Assembly (NCBI GenBank): GCA_944989445.1
Contig: CALYLW010000333.1
Span: forward strand, 491,347 to 555,346
Direction of reading: 5' to 3'
DNA: 64,000 nucleotides
Origin: Ampullaceana balthica
Taxonomy: Eukaryota; Mollusca; Gastropoda; Lymnaeidae
A program made the position numbers and the translations under genes. The notes below the pieces were generated by a model. It was not told the DNA's origin and ran no database searches. It saw only the letters and a program-made list of their open reading frames with translations. The first letter of the stretch is position 1, and every line of letters begins with the position of its first letter. Below are positions 33,081 to 43,932 of this stretch, piece by piece.

Positions 33081-34009
33081 ACTAGCTGCCCCGCGGCGTA
33101 GCATACGCCACTAATGATTTAGTGACGGGTGAAGACTTCCTGAAAGACACAGTTGTCAAAAGGGGTGGGTTTGGGCAAACGACTGTGAGTGAATGAAAAG
33201 AAGGAACTCTGGAGAGACCCGCGGCGTATCACCCGTAAAAAATGATGGAAGTGTTCAGCTGAAATCTATTTATTTTGAAATAAGTAAAATGTAAAAAAAT
33301 CTTTTTTTTAAAAAGGACACGCTTTTATTTACAAACATTTACAGACTGAAACGCGCTGATTTCCCCTGCCCTTGATGTAAACACGGGAATTTACGAGGGC
33401 TAGAGTGCAACCAGTGAGCCGTGGAGGTCAACCCTAGCAGACGACTATACATTCGAAATAGTGATAAATAGAGATAAACTAAAAATTGATTAATTTCATT
33501 ATGGTACATTCGATCGATCTGAAATTTTGATTCAATGCATTGTCATCCAAGATCTATATGTGGTAAAATTTTGAGATCTCTAGGACTATCAGAAGTGGTT
33601 TAATTTTACGTTACAAGATTTGAAGGAAGGATACAACATACAAACATTGTGACTTAAATAAAAGCGTGTAAAAATGCACTTTTTTAGGGCGCCTACGGCG
33701 CCCACCTTTTTCAAAATCCCAACTAACTTGTCCTTGTTTGATCAATACGAAATATTAAGCTTTCTGAAATGTACACAAAGTATTTTATAACTTTTTACAT
33801 TGTTCCCTTTTTACAAAATTAAAATATCAGCGAAAACAATGACATCATATAATTTTTCTTTTACAGCGCATATTTAATTTGCACACCTGTTGATGCATTG
33901 GTGCAGTAATTTGGTGCGCTGCTTTCTAAAATTAGTATCTGTTGAACATACTTGCAGCTTGGTGTCTCGCAGGGTCCGACCACGAAGAGAATTATATATA
34001 TAGATAGAT
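33081..34009. repeat. ACTAG...TATAGATAG element, boundaries from an empty site
   Basis: It begins ACTAGCTGCCCCGCGGCGTA and ends GAATTATATATATAGATAG. The corresponding place in block copy 2 (AAATATTTGATTGCTTAC, about 56840) is uninterrupted, which fixes both ends. Inside are a single arm of the inverted-repeat element (33287-33675) and an inverted piece of the Helitron at 44648-44977 (about 33680-33880). Confidence 0.75.
33287..33675. repeat. Single arm of the 26.9-31.2 kb inverted-repeat element
   Basis: It starts AAGTAAAATGTAAAAAAATC and TAAAAAGGACACGCTTTTA and ends TGACTTAAATAAAAGCGTGT. It thus has short inverted ends of its own (ACACGCTTTTATTTA with TAAATAAAAGCGTGT). It carries the CGATCGATCTGAAATTTTGA core and only one GGAAGGAT at the place where the big copy has 560 bp of GGAT. 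Confidence 0.85.
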
Positions 34010-34309
34010 TGCTTACAATTTATTTAATTCCACTTTAAATGGCTTCACGCCTATTATGATATCAGAGTGCAGCCTTGCACTAAATACATACTTAAAAGAC
34101 AAAAAAAAGTTATTTGAAACATGCACATTTTCAATTAGAAAATACGGCTTTCATTGGAGGGAAGTTCAAAGTTTTCTCACGTCATATTGGAGAGCTGTCT
34201 AACTTTTTGTGACGACGTGTGACGAGGGAGAGGGGGGGAGTGTAAAAAAATCGCGTGACGTCATTTAAGGATAGCCGCTTAAACAAAAACAAAGTCTTTT
34301 CGACTATAA

Positions 34310-34637
34310 CGATGCAATCGACACTACCCGTAGGTGCCAGGCCTCTCCCACCCCCTCCCCTCTTGGAAAGTCCTGTCCATTAACCGGAGATACGTTTTAC
34401 CTTGCTGACAATTCCAACAATAACGCAACCCCGACCCCCTCTCCCCCCCCCCTTCTCGATATTTCTAACAATGGCAGAGCAGGATACGGCCCGACCTATT
34501 TAACCCCTTTCGACCCAGATTTTAGTGCGGTGTGATATTTACGCACGTACTATGTTTGGTTGGATCAGCAATCGTTGTCCATATATACTGGTACGAACTT
34601 AGATGTTATAAACACTCAAGGCCAACAACGCAAGAAG
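34310..34637 (+). promoter_or_regulatory. Receptor unit 2: promoter and short 5' exon
   Basis: Matches 60-346 and 57190-57503. The TATA box is ATATATAC at 34581-34588. The presumed start lies near 34610, and CAACAACGCAAGAAG is followed by GTAAGA at 34638, a strong donor. A TGACGTCA (34256-34263) in the old MITE lies about 320 bp upstream of the TATA box. The coding exon begins at 37573. Confidence 0.65.
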
Positions 34638-34934
34638 GTAAGAATAGATTTAATGATTCACTTCTATTTGATATTAGGTTGAAAAGTAAGAAGCAACAGT
34701 GATATTTGTTTAAACGGCGTGGTATATGATTGCTCTTTTTGGCTCTGTATTTCACCGCAGATAAGTTTTAATTTCATTTTTCTATAATTTTATTTTTTTA
34801 TTATTTATTTTTTTTTACTTTTTGTTCGTAAAAGAAGGCTTCTCTCCCCCCCTCCCCCCTCCCCCCAAAAAAGTTTGTTTTTGTGTAAAGTCTTTTCAGG
34901 CTCATAAATACGCTGTTTTCATGAAATCGATCCG

Positions 34935-35095
34935 AGGCAGATCCCGAGTCGCGGGTTCGAGCCCAGGTACTGGCAAGGCCCTTGGGCCATTGTGCTGGCC
35001 ACACATTCCCCTGCTCGTTAGTGGTGGCTAAAAACTTGTGAACGCTACTTCACTTGCCCCATAGTCCGTCATGGACTGGAAAAAAAAAGGGGGGG
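34935..35095 (+). mobile_element. SINE remnant in the unit 2 intron
   Basis: GTCGCGGGTTCGAGCCCAGG is a B-box region, and GTGAACGCTACTTCACTTGC matches the body of the GATA-tailed SINE (GTGAACGCTGCATCACTTGC). The left half and the tail are lost or different. It is probably a diverged subfamily. It lies within about 25 bp of the equivalent position of the SINE in unit 1. Confidence 0.65.
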
Positions 35096-35418
35096 GGTCA
35101 TCATGATATATATCTACTATCCAGAAGCGCGACTGCAGACTCATCCATATTTTGTTGGTATAAAACAGTCTTTCTTTAACCTGTAATTGATTACGTTCAG
35201 ACTGAGCTGATGTTAGCTTTGAATAACATGGTGCGTTAAATTTTTAGTTTAGTTTTTTTATATCTATACTTTGGCCTCATGAGACGGGTTTGTTTAAGGC
35301 TTTGACCAAGTCTCTTTCCCGTTTGTAACTTGTATTTTGGGGTATTTGGAATTTGCTGTGAGCGTACCTGCTAAAGTTCTCGTTTTTCTACACAGTTCTT
35401 CATTTAACCAATTCAAGA

Positions 35419-35530
<112 letters not shown>

Positions 35531-35795
35531 TATTATCATGTGATTCCGGTACATTTCATAATTAACATGTTTCTGCGAGGAGTTATTTGGAGATTTGTTT
35601 TAAAAAACAAAACAAAAACAACCGAGGATTATAAAAGAAAAAAAGCGTCTGATTATTGATCATGTGATTGACAGGTTTGCAGTTTTCAATATACCCTGCA
35701 ATAAAAATACAAATATCCAAAACTTACCGTTGCCGCGTTTACTAAATACTTAATGTAGCAAAAGTCATTGGATAATAGACTTGTATGATGAGCGG

Positions 35796-35987
35796 CAGAG
35801 GTGTCACTCGAGGGGTGCTGGTGGTGTGGGCCGCACCCAGTAACATTATTACGAGGATGACACCAAACCGTATAATAATGTATTTTCCCGTTATTTGGCA
35901 GATTACAAGGAGGTATGTGGGCACGTCGTGAGGGGCTAACACCATGATCTACCGCACTGGGTGAAACCCACCCAAGTGACGCCTCTG
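35796..35987. mobile_element. hAT MITE in unit 2, orthologous to 1894-2074
   Basis: CAGAGGTGTCACTCG to CAAGTGACGCCTCTG, 192 bp, with flanks ATGAGCGG and CTGAGCCG. The same location as in units 1 and 3 shows descent from a common unit. Confidence 0.85.
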
Positions 35988-36119
35988 CTGAGCCGGGTGG
36001 CACCGAGGTTGTGGCGAGTCAATGCATAGAATTTCACCGCACCGATAGTATTACTGGGTGCCCAGAGGGCGCCCTCGTGTAAGAATCATCCCGGGGGTGT
36101 CTCCATCGGTTAATTCTCG

Positions 36120-36255
36120 TGGGGAGAGGAGCTACGTTTTACCTTGCTGACAATTCCAACAATAACGCAACCCCGACCCCCCCCCCTCCGCTATTTCTAA
36201 CAATGGCAGAGCAGGACACGTCCCGACCAATTTAACCCCTTTCGACCCGCCGTGG
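36120..36255 (+). promoter_or_regulatory. Partial duplicate of the unit 2 upstream promoter region
   Basis: ACGTTTTACCTTGCTGACAA, the C-run, TTTCTAACAATGGCAGAGCA and ACCCCTTTCGACCC repeat 34385-34510 closely. The piece stops before the TATA box and first exon. It sits in the intron 1.7 kb downstream of the original, so it cannot be a full promoter. Confidence 0.75.
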
Positions 36256-36619
36256 GGCGGGAGTTTGGTATAAAAATTAAAGATTTCTAATTTAGAAGGC
36301 AAAAGAGAGATCTATAAGTGAGAGAATGAGTGAACCGCATATGTTAAACCTCATAAGCGCCGCCCCACGTTTTAGTCATATTAAATCGCAGTACTTCAAC
36401 TAATAAGTTTTAACTTATTTTCTTCTTTTTAGTCCGCTTATAAAAACGTGGTTTTTATAACTCTTTTTTTTTACTTCTATTTATTTTAGTTCTATTTATT
36501 CAAAAGACCGGGATGCACGGAGAGCCTTTTTGTGGCATATGCCTCAGATGATAATACAGGTGATTATGATCATGATTCATAGCCAACTTAGCGCTTTTTC
36601 GCAATTCATTTATATAATT

Positions 36620-37080
36620 TACCGTTTGGAAGGAAAAAAATGGCTCTCCGTGCATCCTGGTCATGCACCAGTCTTTCCAGCGTGCGTATGGCTTATTTCA
36701 ACTAGAGGACGGGTCGGTATTGACGAAACAGGAACTAAATATTGAGGTAGTTTATAGGTCAAAGGTTGATGACCGGGAAAATATTTCCACGGGCAATCGC
36801 TACCGGAACTTCGAAATTGTTTACTGGCGTTGTGACATTACATCAAACGCAAGATTGTGACCCGGTCAAAGGTGGTGATGGCTAAAAATAGTTAAAGTGT
36901 GTCACAGGGACACATGCTCCATTTAGACTTTGTGTTACATTAAGTCACACAAAGTGGACTTTATGGGGCATTCTGTTTACAGAGTACTCGTAAGTGAACA
37001 TTCTACTCGTGAGATGATATTTTTGTCACATATTCGGGAGACTCACGACTTCTTAAGGTTTTACATGTGATTTATTCCGT
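36620..37080 (+). other. Intronic block shared with unit 1 (3290-3900)
   Basis: Matches unit 1 over GGCTCTCCGTGCATCC, GAGGACGGGTCGGTATTGAC, GACCCGGTCAAAGG and the following AT-rich part. It is taken as duplicated non-coding intron. Confidence 0.5.
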
Positions 37081-37159
37081 AAGATGTAGACCAGTGGTTC
37101 CCAGAGTGGTCCATACGGACACCCAGGGGTCCGCGGAACCATTCAGGGGGTAATAAATT

Positions 37160-37440
37160 GAGAGCATGGTCTGTGTAAATGAATACATATTGATGATATG
37201 ATCTGTGTACAAGAAAAAATTGATGTTTTGATCTGTGTACAAGAAAAAATTGATGGCAATGATCTTTGAACAAGAACAAATTGATGGCAATGATCTGTTA
37301 CAAGAATAAATTGATGGTATGATCTGTGTAACAGAGTAGATTAATGATATTATGTAAGCACCAGAATAGTTTGATGGTAAGATGTATGTATAAGAATAGA
37401 TTCATAGTTTGACGTGTGTACACGAGTTTATGTCTGGTGT
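37160..37440 (+). repeat. Degenerate 30-bp repeat, unit 2 counterpart
   Basis: About eight imperfect units with ATGATCTGTGTACAAGAA and ATTGATG, each about 30 bp. It is the unexpanded and more diverged version of the array at 5491-6060, at the same distance from the acceptor. Confidence 0.8.
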
Positions 37441-37620
37441 TATGTATGTAAAGGTTTGATTGAACTGTGTGTTTTTTATGATAATTCCGTTTTATGATGT
37501 ATTTTGTCAAATTATATGAAATTTTGAACCCTTCCTTAAAATGATTATACTACTTTTTTCCTACTATTTCAGGTGTAAAATTCAAACGAAGCCTTGCAAC
37601 CCATTACTTTAACCCTGAAC

Positions 37621-38781
37621 ATGGAATATGACAGCGAAATGGGCTTTGATCGGGACGCTTACAACACGACAATTAAAGCCATCTGCATCATCTTTATTCT
37701 CCTAATCTTGTTCTCGAACGCCCTGTTAATATACAAAAACGTCCGAAAGTTGGATTTCTACACTAGACCAAAGAACCAGATCATAATATCCATGGCTATT
37801 GGAGACATATTCTTCGCTTTGTTTTCGCTCGTTGTCGAAGCCAAGACTATGTTTGAAGATAACTTTACAGCTCTGAAGCCATGCAATCTGGAAATGACGT
37901 CAGTAAGGTATTCGGGGTACCTCATTCATTTCGTCTACGGTCTCGGGATTTGCGTCCTGGGAATCGAACTTATGTTTCGCAACAAGATCCACAACATGAC
38001 GGACAGCAAGACGTCGAAGATCGCTGTGTCTTTAGCGCTCAGCAGCTTCCCCTGGCTGCTGGGTCTCATAATCGTATTACCCCTCGGTTTGGCCAACTGG
38101 GATCCTACAACGTGTGAGTTTGCGCAGACCCTTGACCAACGCAAGGCCGCGACCGTCATATCTGTTATTCTTCCCGCGTGTGCTGCTGTTATTATCTGCA
38201 TCGTCATCAACTGCTGCGTATTTACTTCAAACCGTTACCAGCAACAAACAGTTACCTCGCCATCGATGGCCGTCTTATCAACTAAAACCTCAAGTTCTCA
38301 GATGCAGTCTGGGAATGTATTTACACCGCCGCCACCTCATGGATATTATCCAGCCCAGCAGTATCCCCATCAACCCATCCCCGGACAGTATCCACTCCAG
38401 CCGTACCCTCAACAGATGAACAACCCACAAGCCAACCAGCCTTATCCCACACATCAATCCTACGCCTCGGCGCAACCCTTAATCGTGGCCCAACCCTACA
38501 CCGAAGCACAGCAAAGCCAAGACGTGGACTCGCAGAGCAGCGCGCGAAATAACTTGTCCATTGTTCAACGGGAAAAGTCTAGGCTCCTGGCCATCGCAAT
38601 TATTTTCTTTCTCCTCGTCGTTCCACTGGCCATCTTTGACATCAGCTACACTCTGAACGGGGACAGGACAGACTTAACCATGATCATAGCTTTAGCCATT
38701 AGAACCTCCCTGTTTTGGATGGTGGTCATCAGGTCATTTGTGACACCGCTGATAATGTATTGCTACTCAGACGACTTATAG
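37621..38781 (+). CDS. Orphan rhodopsin-family GPCR, unit 2
   Basis: 386 residues, highly similar to the receptor at 6259-7377 along the whole length. Helix 1, the N-D-W-P class A marks, the C/C disulphide pair (KPCNLEM and TTCEF), TPLIM and the abrupt end after helix 7 are all kept. Helices 3-5 are almost identical to unit 1; the extracellular loops and the loop 3 tip differ most (HQSYASAQPLIVAQPYTEAQ). I chose ATG 37621; ATG 37639 aligns with the unit 1 start and is the alternative. The acceptor is at 37571-37572. A 3-kb hAT begins 15 bp after the stop. Reading frame integrity suggests it is still under selection. Confidence 0.85.
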   Translation: MEYDSEMGFDRDAYNTTIKAICIIFILLILFSNALLIYKNVRKLDFYTRPKNQIIISMAIGDIFFALFSLVVEAKTMFEDNFTALKPCNLEMTSVRYSGYLIHFVYGLGICVLGIELMFRNKIHNMTDSKTSKIAVSLALSSFPWLLGLIIVLPLGLANWDPTTCEFAQTLDQRKAATVISVILPACAAVIICIVINCCVFTSNRYQQQTVTSPSMAVLSTKTSSSQMQSGNVFTPPPPHGYYPAQQYPHQPIPGQYPLQPYPQQMNNPQANQPYPTHQSYASAQPLIVAQPYTEAQQSQDVDSQSSARNNLSIVQREKSRLLAIAIIFFLLVVPLAIFDISYTLNGDRTDLTMIIALAIRTSLFWMVVIRSFVTPLIMYCYSDDL

Positions 38782-39953
38782 ACGAGTACTTCTATCCAGT
38801 GGCGTCACTAAGGGGGCGGGGAGGGGCCGCCCCGGGTGACACCCATCAGGGGGTGACACCCGAGCCTAGAATTTTACTGTGTCCGATTTTATGTCAGAAA
38901 ACAAAAGATGACAATTTTTTTAAATCTAGAAAGAAATTAAGAAATACAATGAAATACAATAACGCGAAAAATTATTATTTAAAAAAATATCAGTTAACTT
39001 GCATTAATAAAACTGTCCCAACACACGAACAACATTAAAACAAATTAGGAAAAAAAGAAAAGAAATAGTCGCAGAAGAGAGATCTTTAAAAAAGGCTGGA
39101 ATGAAAGAGACAGTGTCTTCTGTTTTAAAAGATATAAAGCCATTGGGCTTGGACACACCGACAGCATGAACGAATCCCACCACAGAATACGATTTTTATC
39201 ATCATCCGCCCAAGGTAAAAAAAACAAAAGATGGGTTTTCTTTGCTGCTGTTTTTCTTGAGGAAAATTATGATTTCAATGTCTTTGAGTTAATATTTTTT
39301 ATATGTCTATTTATTAAAGGCGGGAAAGGATAGATATGCATGTTTATATACAGGTAGTCCTCCGGTTACGACGGTCCCATCCCGACTTACGCTGTTTAAA
39401 TGCTTACGAACGCGCCCCCGTAAAGAATAGTATTACGGGTTATTCCGTATTTAAAAAAAAATCATGAGGTAACGAATTCTTTTCTCTAATTGAATAAACA
39501 AAAATTATTGAAAAATATGTATGATTATTATTTCAACCTACAACCTTCGTTTGCGAATTTTTCAAATGGCAAAGTTTTCAATCAAGTCAATAATTCTGAG
39601 TAGCTTACAAGTTCCTTTTCAATGCTCATTAGAGAGAGCATATTCAGCCTTTTTCGTCCTATGCAAATTCTAACTCTTTATATATTCTTTTCAACTTTCA
39701 AACGGATCGCTCTTAGCTGCAGTTTGATGTCATCATTGAAAGATAGATGCGAAGTGCGATGTGTACATTTGTAAAGGACTGTGTGAAATATAGCTCATTC
39801 AAAAGCAGCAACATTTTTAGCTCGGTGCAAGTTTTTTGAGTTTCGCTTTGTGCTAATTCCTTTTCCTTACCCTGAGCCTGGCGCTGGACAATAACTTTTT
39901 TAAGAGTTCTTAAAATGGACTAATTCTGAAGGTAAGCAGTCTTCGAAATCACT

Positions 39954-40449
39954 CATGAACCTACATGTGGAAGAAAATCAGAAGCCCAGAGCCTAGTGCT
40001 CTTTATGGGTCTTCCCGGAAGACCCCCTTAGCCATCTGGCCACCAAAGGGACGTAACAGCTGAGGAAACACCCCCCCCCCAAAAAAAGCGGTCGCTTCTG
40101 AAGCGGCCACGTGGGCATCCAGGACATACAGTCGAAGATGCCTCCCACTAAGTTGCCCTCACAAGGAGGTGGTGGAATTTCCTACTACGACCCGCTACCA
40201 CATTGACGCCATTCCGGCAAAGCACACGGGTCTCCATGGTTAGGACCGCAGCAGACCGGGGGATCATCAAAGACCTACCTAGGGTGCAACCCCCACTGGA
40301 AGGTTTCCTCAGAGATGGCGTCCAATGCGTTCTTCGCGGCATTTTTGCTAATCCGTACTGGCGCTCCTGGCCCTAAACCGGCACCGCTCGATGGCGTTGC
40401 TAGTAAATTGAGGTGGACGAAACGGTTGCTTCGGATTTACCCGACCCCT
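39954..40449. mobile_element. Unclassified 496-bp retroposon in the hAT
   Basis: A GC-rich segment, unlike its surroundings, flanked by the exact 14-bp repeat TCTTCGAAATCACT (39940-39953 and 40450-40463). A direct repeat of that length points to a LINE/SINE-type insertion. There is no poly-A and no recognised protein; a minus-strand frame at 40148-40342 has no known motif. Confidence 0.6.
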
Positions 40450-41049
40450 TCTTCGAAATCACTTGAATGTTCTTCCATTAACTTGGCTGCTGCCCATCGG
40501 GTGGCGAAAGTGGTGAGCTCAGTTAGGTTTGTAAGAAAGCCAAATTTCTCATGGATGTATTTATATGCACGTAACCAATGTTGTAGGGCTTAAGAAAGTT
40601 TGTCAATGATTACCAGAAATACCTCAATCTTGAAATTTTTCTTTAGGAGAATACTGTTTTGTTGATGTCCCTTTATCCAACTGACGCTTTCTTTTTTGTT
40701 TGATAGTATTGAAGATTGTTTACACTGTTTTTACCACGGACTTTTCCTTTCCTTTGTCTTCATAGGAATAAAATTAAGAATGCTATTTTTTTAACAAACT
40801 CAATGAGAGACTTCCTTCCCAAATTTCAAGTAAAATAGCGACTTCCAGTTGTTCAATTTCCTTTAGAAATCCTTCTTCTTCAAGTCGGCAGTCACGTGGC
40901 TGATTTTCATTCGTTGTTAATTCTTCCAGTGCTGCGATATTCTCATTGTATGAGCTATTAACAGACCTTACAGCATAATTTCAGGCTGATCATCTTGTTG
41001 ACAAGGCTTTGTTAGCATGTGTCAATTTCATATATTTTTGAAGTACCTG

Positions 41050-41304
41050 TCAACGATGAGTAGATGCAACAAGTCGGGTATAAAGATTTTGCAGAAGAAA
41101 AAATAATCTGACCGCAGTAGGACAACCTGCTGCTCTTTTCCCAACCAAATTAAAGGAATGAGCTGTGCACGGCACATAATGAGCTACAATGCACTTCTTA
41201 CGAAGAATAGCCTGGTTTCCGTTATACTTCCTACTCATTTGCAGAATTGCCGTATGACTGTCCAAGGCATTTTCAGGGATTCGTACAAACATAATGGCCT
41301 GCAT
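41050..41304 (-). pseudogene. ZMYM1-like hAT transposase fragment
   Basis: The frame contains AHYVPCTAHSFNLVG, AVRLFFLLQNLYT and VASTHR, which match the central part of ZMYM1-type hAT transposases (HYMPCAAHSLNLVG and STHRW in the family). It is interrupted on both sides. Confidence 0.75.
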
Positions 41305-41389
41305 CTTTATTATACACTATAATTCATAACAAGTTTGGGGGCCCTTAAATTATTGAGGGCCTTAGCCCGTTTAGCAACCCCCCCTTTTT

Positions 41390-41797
41390 AATCTGCCATA
41401 GGGGGGTGGGGTCCACGCGTCTGTGACGATATGGTACGAGGAGGGGGGGGGGTGTTTAAGAAATTTGACGTCACATCAAAAACGCGAAACTTTAAATAAA
41501 AGTTCCATTTAAATAGTTGATTGTTTACCATTTATTTAATTACGTTTTCAATGACTTCACGCGTGTTACGATATTACAGAGCAGACTTACCCGAAATACA
41601 TATTTAAATGACAAAAAATAATTTGCAACATGCTAATTTTTATTGAGAAAATACGGCTTGGGGGAGGGGTGTCCCAGTTTTGTGACGTCATATCGTAAAA
41701 AGGGGGTGGGGTCTAAGTTTTTGTGACAAAGTATGACGCTGGGGGAGGGTGGGGTAAAAATCGGCAACCTCGCGTGTCGTCATTTATGGAAGGCCCC
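41390..41797. mobile_element. Harbinger-like MITE in the hAT
   Basis: The right end TCGTCATTTATGGAAGGCCCC is intact. The left end is eroded (about 41390, GGGGGGTGGGGTCCACG). The interior has the family's GTGACGTCA, AAATAAAAGTTCCATTT and TTCACGCGTGTTACGATATT. No TSD is readable. Confidence 0.65.
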
Positions 41798-42008
41798 TTC
41801 AGTCTTGAAGGGGTGACACCATGAGCTACCGCCCCGGGTGACACCAACACTAGTGACGCCTCTGCTTCTATCCCCACTACTTATAGACGAGAACATTTAT
41901 TCCCACTACTTATAAAGTATAGTTATTCCCATGGGCGTAGGGTAGGGGGGCATTTGCATTCCCCCTACATATGAGAAAAAAAATTCATAAAAATGTCATA
42001 AAGTTGTT

Positions 42009-42760
42009 TCAATAAAACTGAACTAAATTTCCTGAAAGTTTATTACATGGATTCCAGTTTACATTTATCAAACATAAAAAAGAATTATAGCTGCAAGTAT
42101 AACTGATTACATTACTGATTGTTCTAAATATTCCAGTTGTTAAACAATTTCTGTAACATTTTAGCAATAATCCGCAAGCCTTTATATTTATGTGACCATC
42201 TAGTTTCACATAGCAAAGGAACATTTAGAATAAGTTTTCTTTGCTGACTAATTTCTCGGAAAAACACAATAATTGACTTAATTGTTCCTATTGTGTTTCG
42301 TACAACATTCACATTATTTAAATCGTCCACAACAAGATTTAGTTTATGTGAACTGCAATGTAAAAGTGCTGCTTTTGGGTATTTGTTTTCGAATTATTGC
42401 TTGGACTCATCCTTCTTTACCTGCCATTGTAGAATATCCGTAATATCCTTGACCAACAAGCTTTGTCATATTTTATCAAAATTCTAATGAATTAGTAATA
42501 ATGGTGTTGGTTAAACCTTCAGATGTTCTATTGACAATTGGAATATATCCCATGAATTCTTCTGTGACCATCATTTTCCCATTTTGTCTTTGACAAATCT
42601 AACACCAAGTGACATCTGCTCAATGCCTGAAATGTCATTTGTTTCGTCGGCAAGTATAGAAAATGCAACTGAATTATTTGCTTCACGAACAATGTCTTCA
42701 CCCAAGAGAGACCCACAAAATTCAATTTTAGTGTTTTGCTTAGTTGCCGAGATACACTCA
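42009..42760 (-). pseudogene. hAT transposase remnant, another lineage
   Basis: Minus-strand translation gives LHCSSHKLNLVVDDLNNVNV, TIGTIKSIIVFFREISQQRK and LLCETRWSHKYKGLRIIAKM. This is the order HCxxHxLNL then CETRW of the THAP/ZMYM-type hAT transposases. Stops and shifts break it. TGGGCGTAGGGTAGGGGG at about 41930 may be one end of the element. Confidence 0.75.
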
Positions 42761-42764
42761 GCGG

Positions 42765-42835
42765 TTACCCGTCAAAACGGCCCCAGACAAAACGGCCCCG
42801 ACATAACGGCCCCGGACAAAACGGCCCCAGAGAAA
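42765..42835. repeat. Short tandem repeat of ACAAAACGGCCCC
   Basis: Five units of about 13-14 bp (GTCAAAACGGCCCC, GACAAAACGGCCCC, GACATAACGGCCCC and so on). They may be subterminal repeats of the duplicated repeat that follows (42840 on). Confidence 0.8.
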
Positions 42836-43097
42836 TTGTTAACATTTTTTAACAAAAACAATTTTTTTTTCATTTTAAGCTTTAGTCAATATTTCACCAT
42901 TAAAAAAGTGGTTAAATTGTAAAATTATTTCTTGTGATGTTATTATATTGTTTCATGTCAACAAACAACCGTTATTGGTACCATTTCCCGTAAAGGCTAT
43001 TAAATTCATTTTTGTGGTGATATTATTATTTTTAATATATATACAACTTATATTGTTTCATGTTTTAATAATTTTTGATATATATATTATATATATA

Positions 43098-43138
<41 letters not shown>

Positions 43139-43932
43139 AATATGTACATTTTAATTAAATTTCATTAATTAAATTATTTCTAAACCAAATAAGTGCCTAA
43201 TCAGTGGCGTAGCTAGATTGGGCGGTGGGGGTGGTCCGCCCCGGGCGGCTCATATTGAGGGGTCGGCATTTGAAGGCAATTGAAAAGTATAACCATTTCT
43301 GACAACCGCCCTTTTCCTTTGATGTAGCAAAGCCAGGTGAAAAAAAATCGTAATTTCGAATCTTAATTAACGGGTCGCACAACATTTGTTTGATTACATA
43401 GTGGTTGTTATTCAAAACCTTTCAAAAATTTAAGATCGCTCAAAAAAAAAGGTATAGATTTGTTGGAAAAATTAATCGGTATACGTCACAGATAACGCTT
43501 TTATACACAGATACAAATCACCGCTGGGCCGAATAATATGTGCTATTAATATCGCTACGACTGTTTTTGGTGGAATTTCGACATGTGCAGAATGATGAGC
43601 AAACAAGTACCAACATGGCATGGGGGTTCAAATATTGTGTTTAACTCGCAAGTAGTAATTTATATTACTGTTTCAGCTTACAGAAAATTATTGAAAGGGA
43701 ATTATTAACAATTAAATTTATTTTGTTTTTATTGCCTTAAAGTAGCAAAAAATATGTGTACTGTTATTCATTAAAAATTTTATGCATATCCTATTCAAGT
43801 AATATGTAAATAATGTAATTTGAATGATGACAAGAATATGAAAATATTCAAATTTCTCCGTCAATAAACACCACAATAGGCATAAATTATTAAAATTGAC
43901 ACCTGAAGAAGTAACTAGTAAAACGAGATAAG

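Larger units (their letters stand above)
32980..34290. mobile_element. Old Harbinger-like MITE split by a later insertion
   Basis: The parts 32980-33080 and 34010-34290 together match the remnant at 56755-57090, with GTGACGAGGG, TGTGACGTCA, TTGCTTACAATTTATTTAAT and a terminal TGACGTCATTTAAGG. The insertion at 33081-34009 divides them. This old element lies just upstream of the unit 2 promoter. Confidence 0.65.
38797..41864 (-). mobile_element. 3.07-kb hAT element in the 3' UTR of unit 2
   Basis: Ends CAGTGGCGTCACTAA and CTAGTGACGCCTCTG, with the exact 8-bp flanks CTTCTATC at 38789-38796 and 41865-41872. It is the full-size relative of the MITEs at 1894, 35796 and 55070. Inside on the minus strand are broken pieces of a ZMYM1-like hAT transposase: YVPCTAHSFNLVGKRAAGC with LYTRLVASTHR (41050-41304) and RRLNMLSLMSIEKE near 39640. 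Later insertions lie at 39954-40449 and about 41390-41797. The exact TSD makes this a fairly young arrival despite dead coding sequence. Confidence 0.93.

Noticed and set aside
37594..37620. Receptor 2 start at 37594
   Set aside because: The codon there is TTG; the first ATG in frame is 37621, and 37639 aligns with the start of receptor 1.
40148..40593. Short ORFs in the GC-rich 496-bp insert
   Set aside because: No known motif and no conserved partner; GC-rich DNA has fewer stops.
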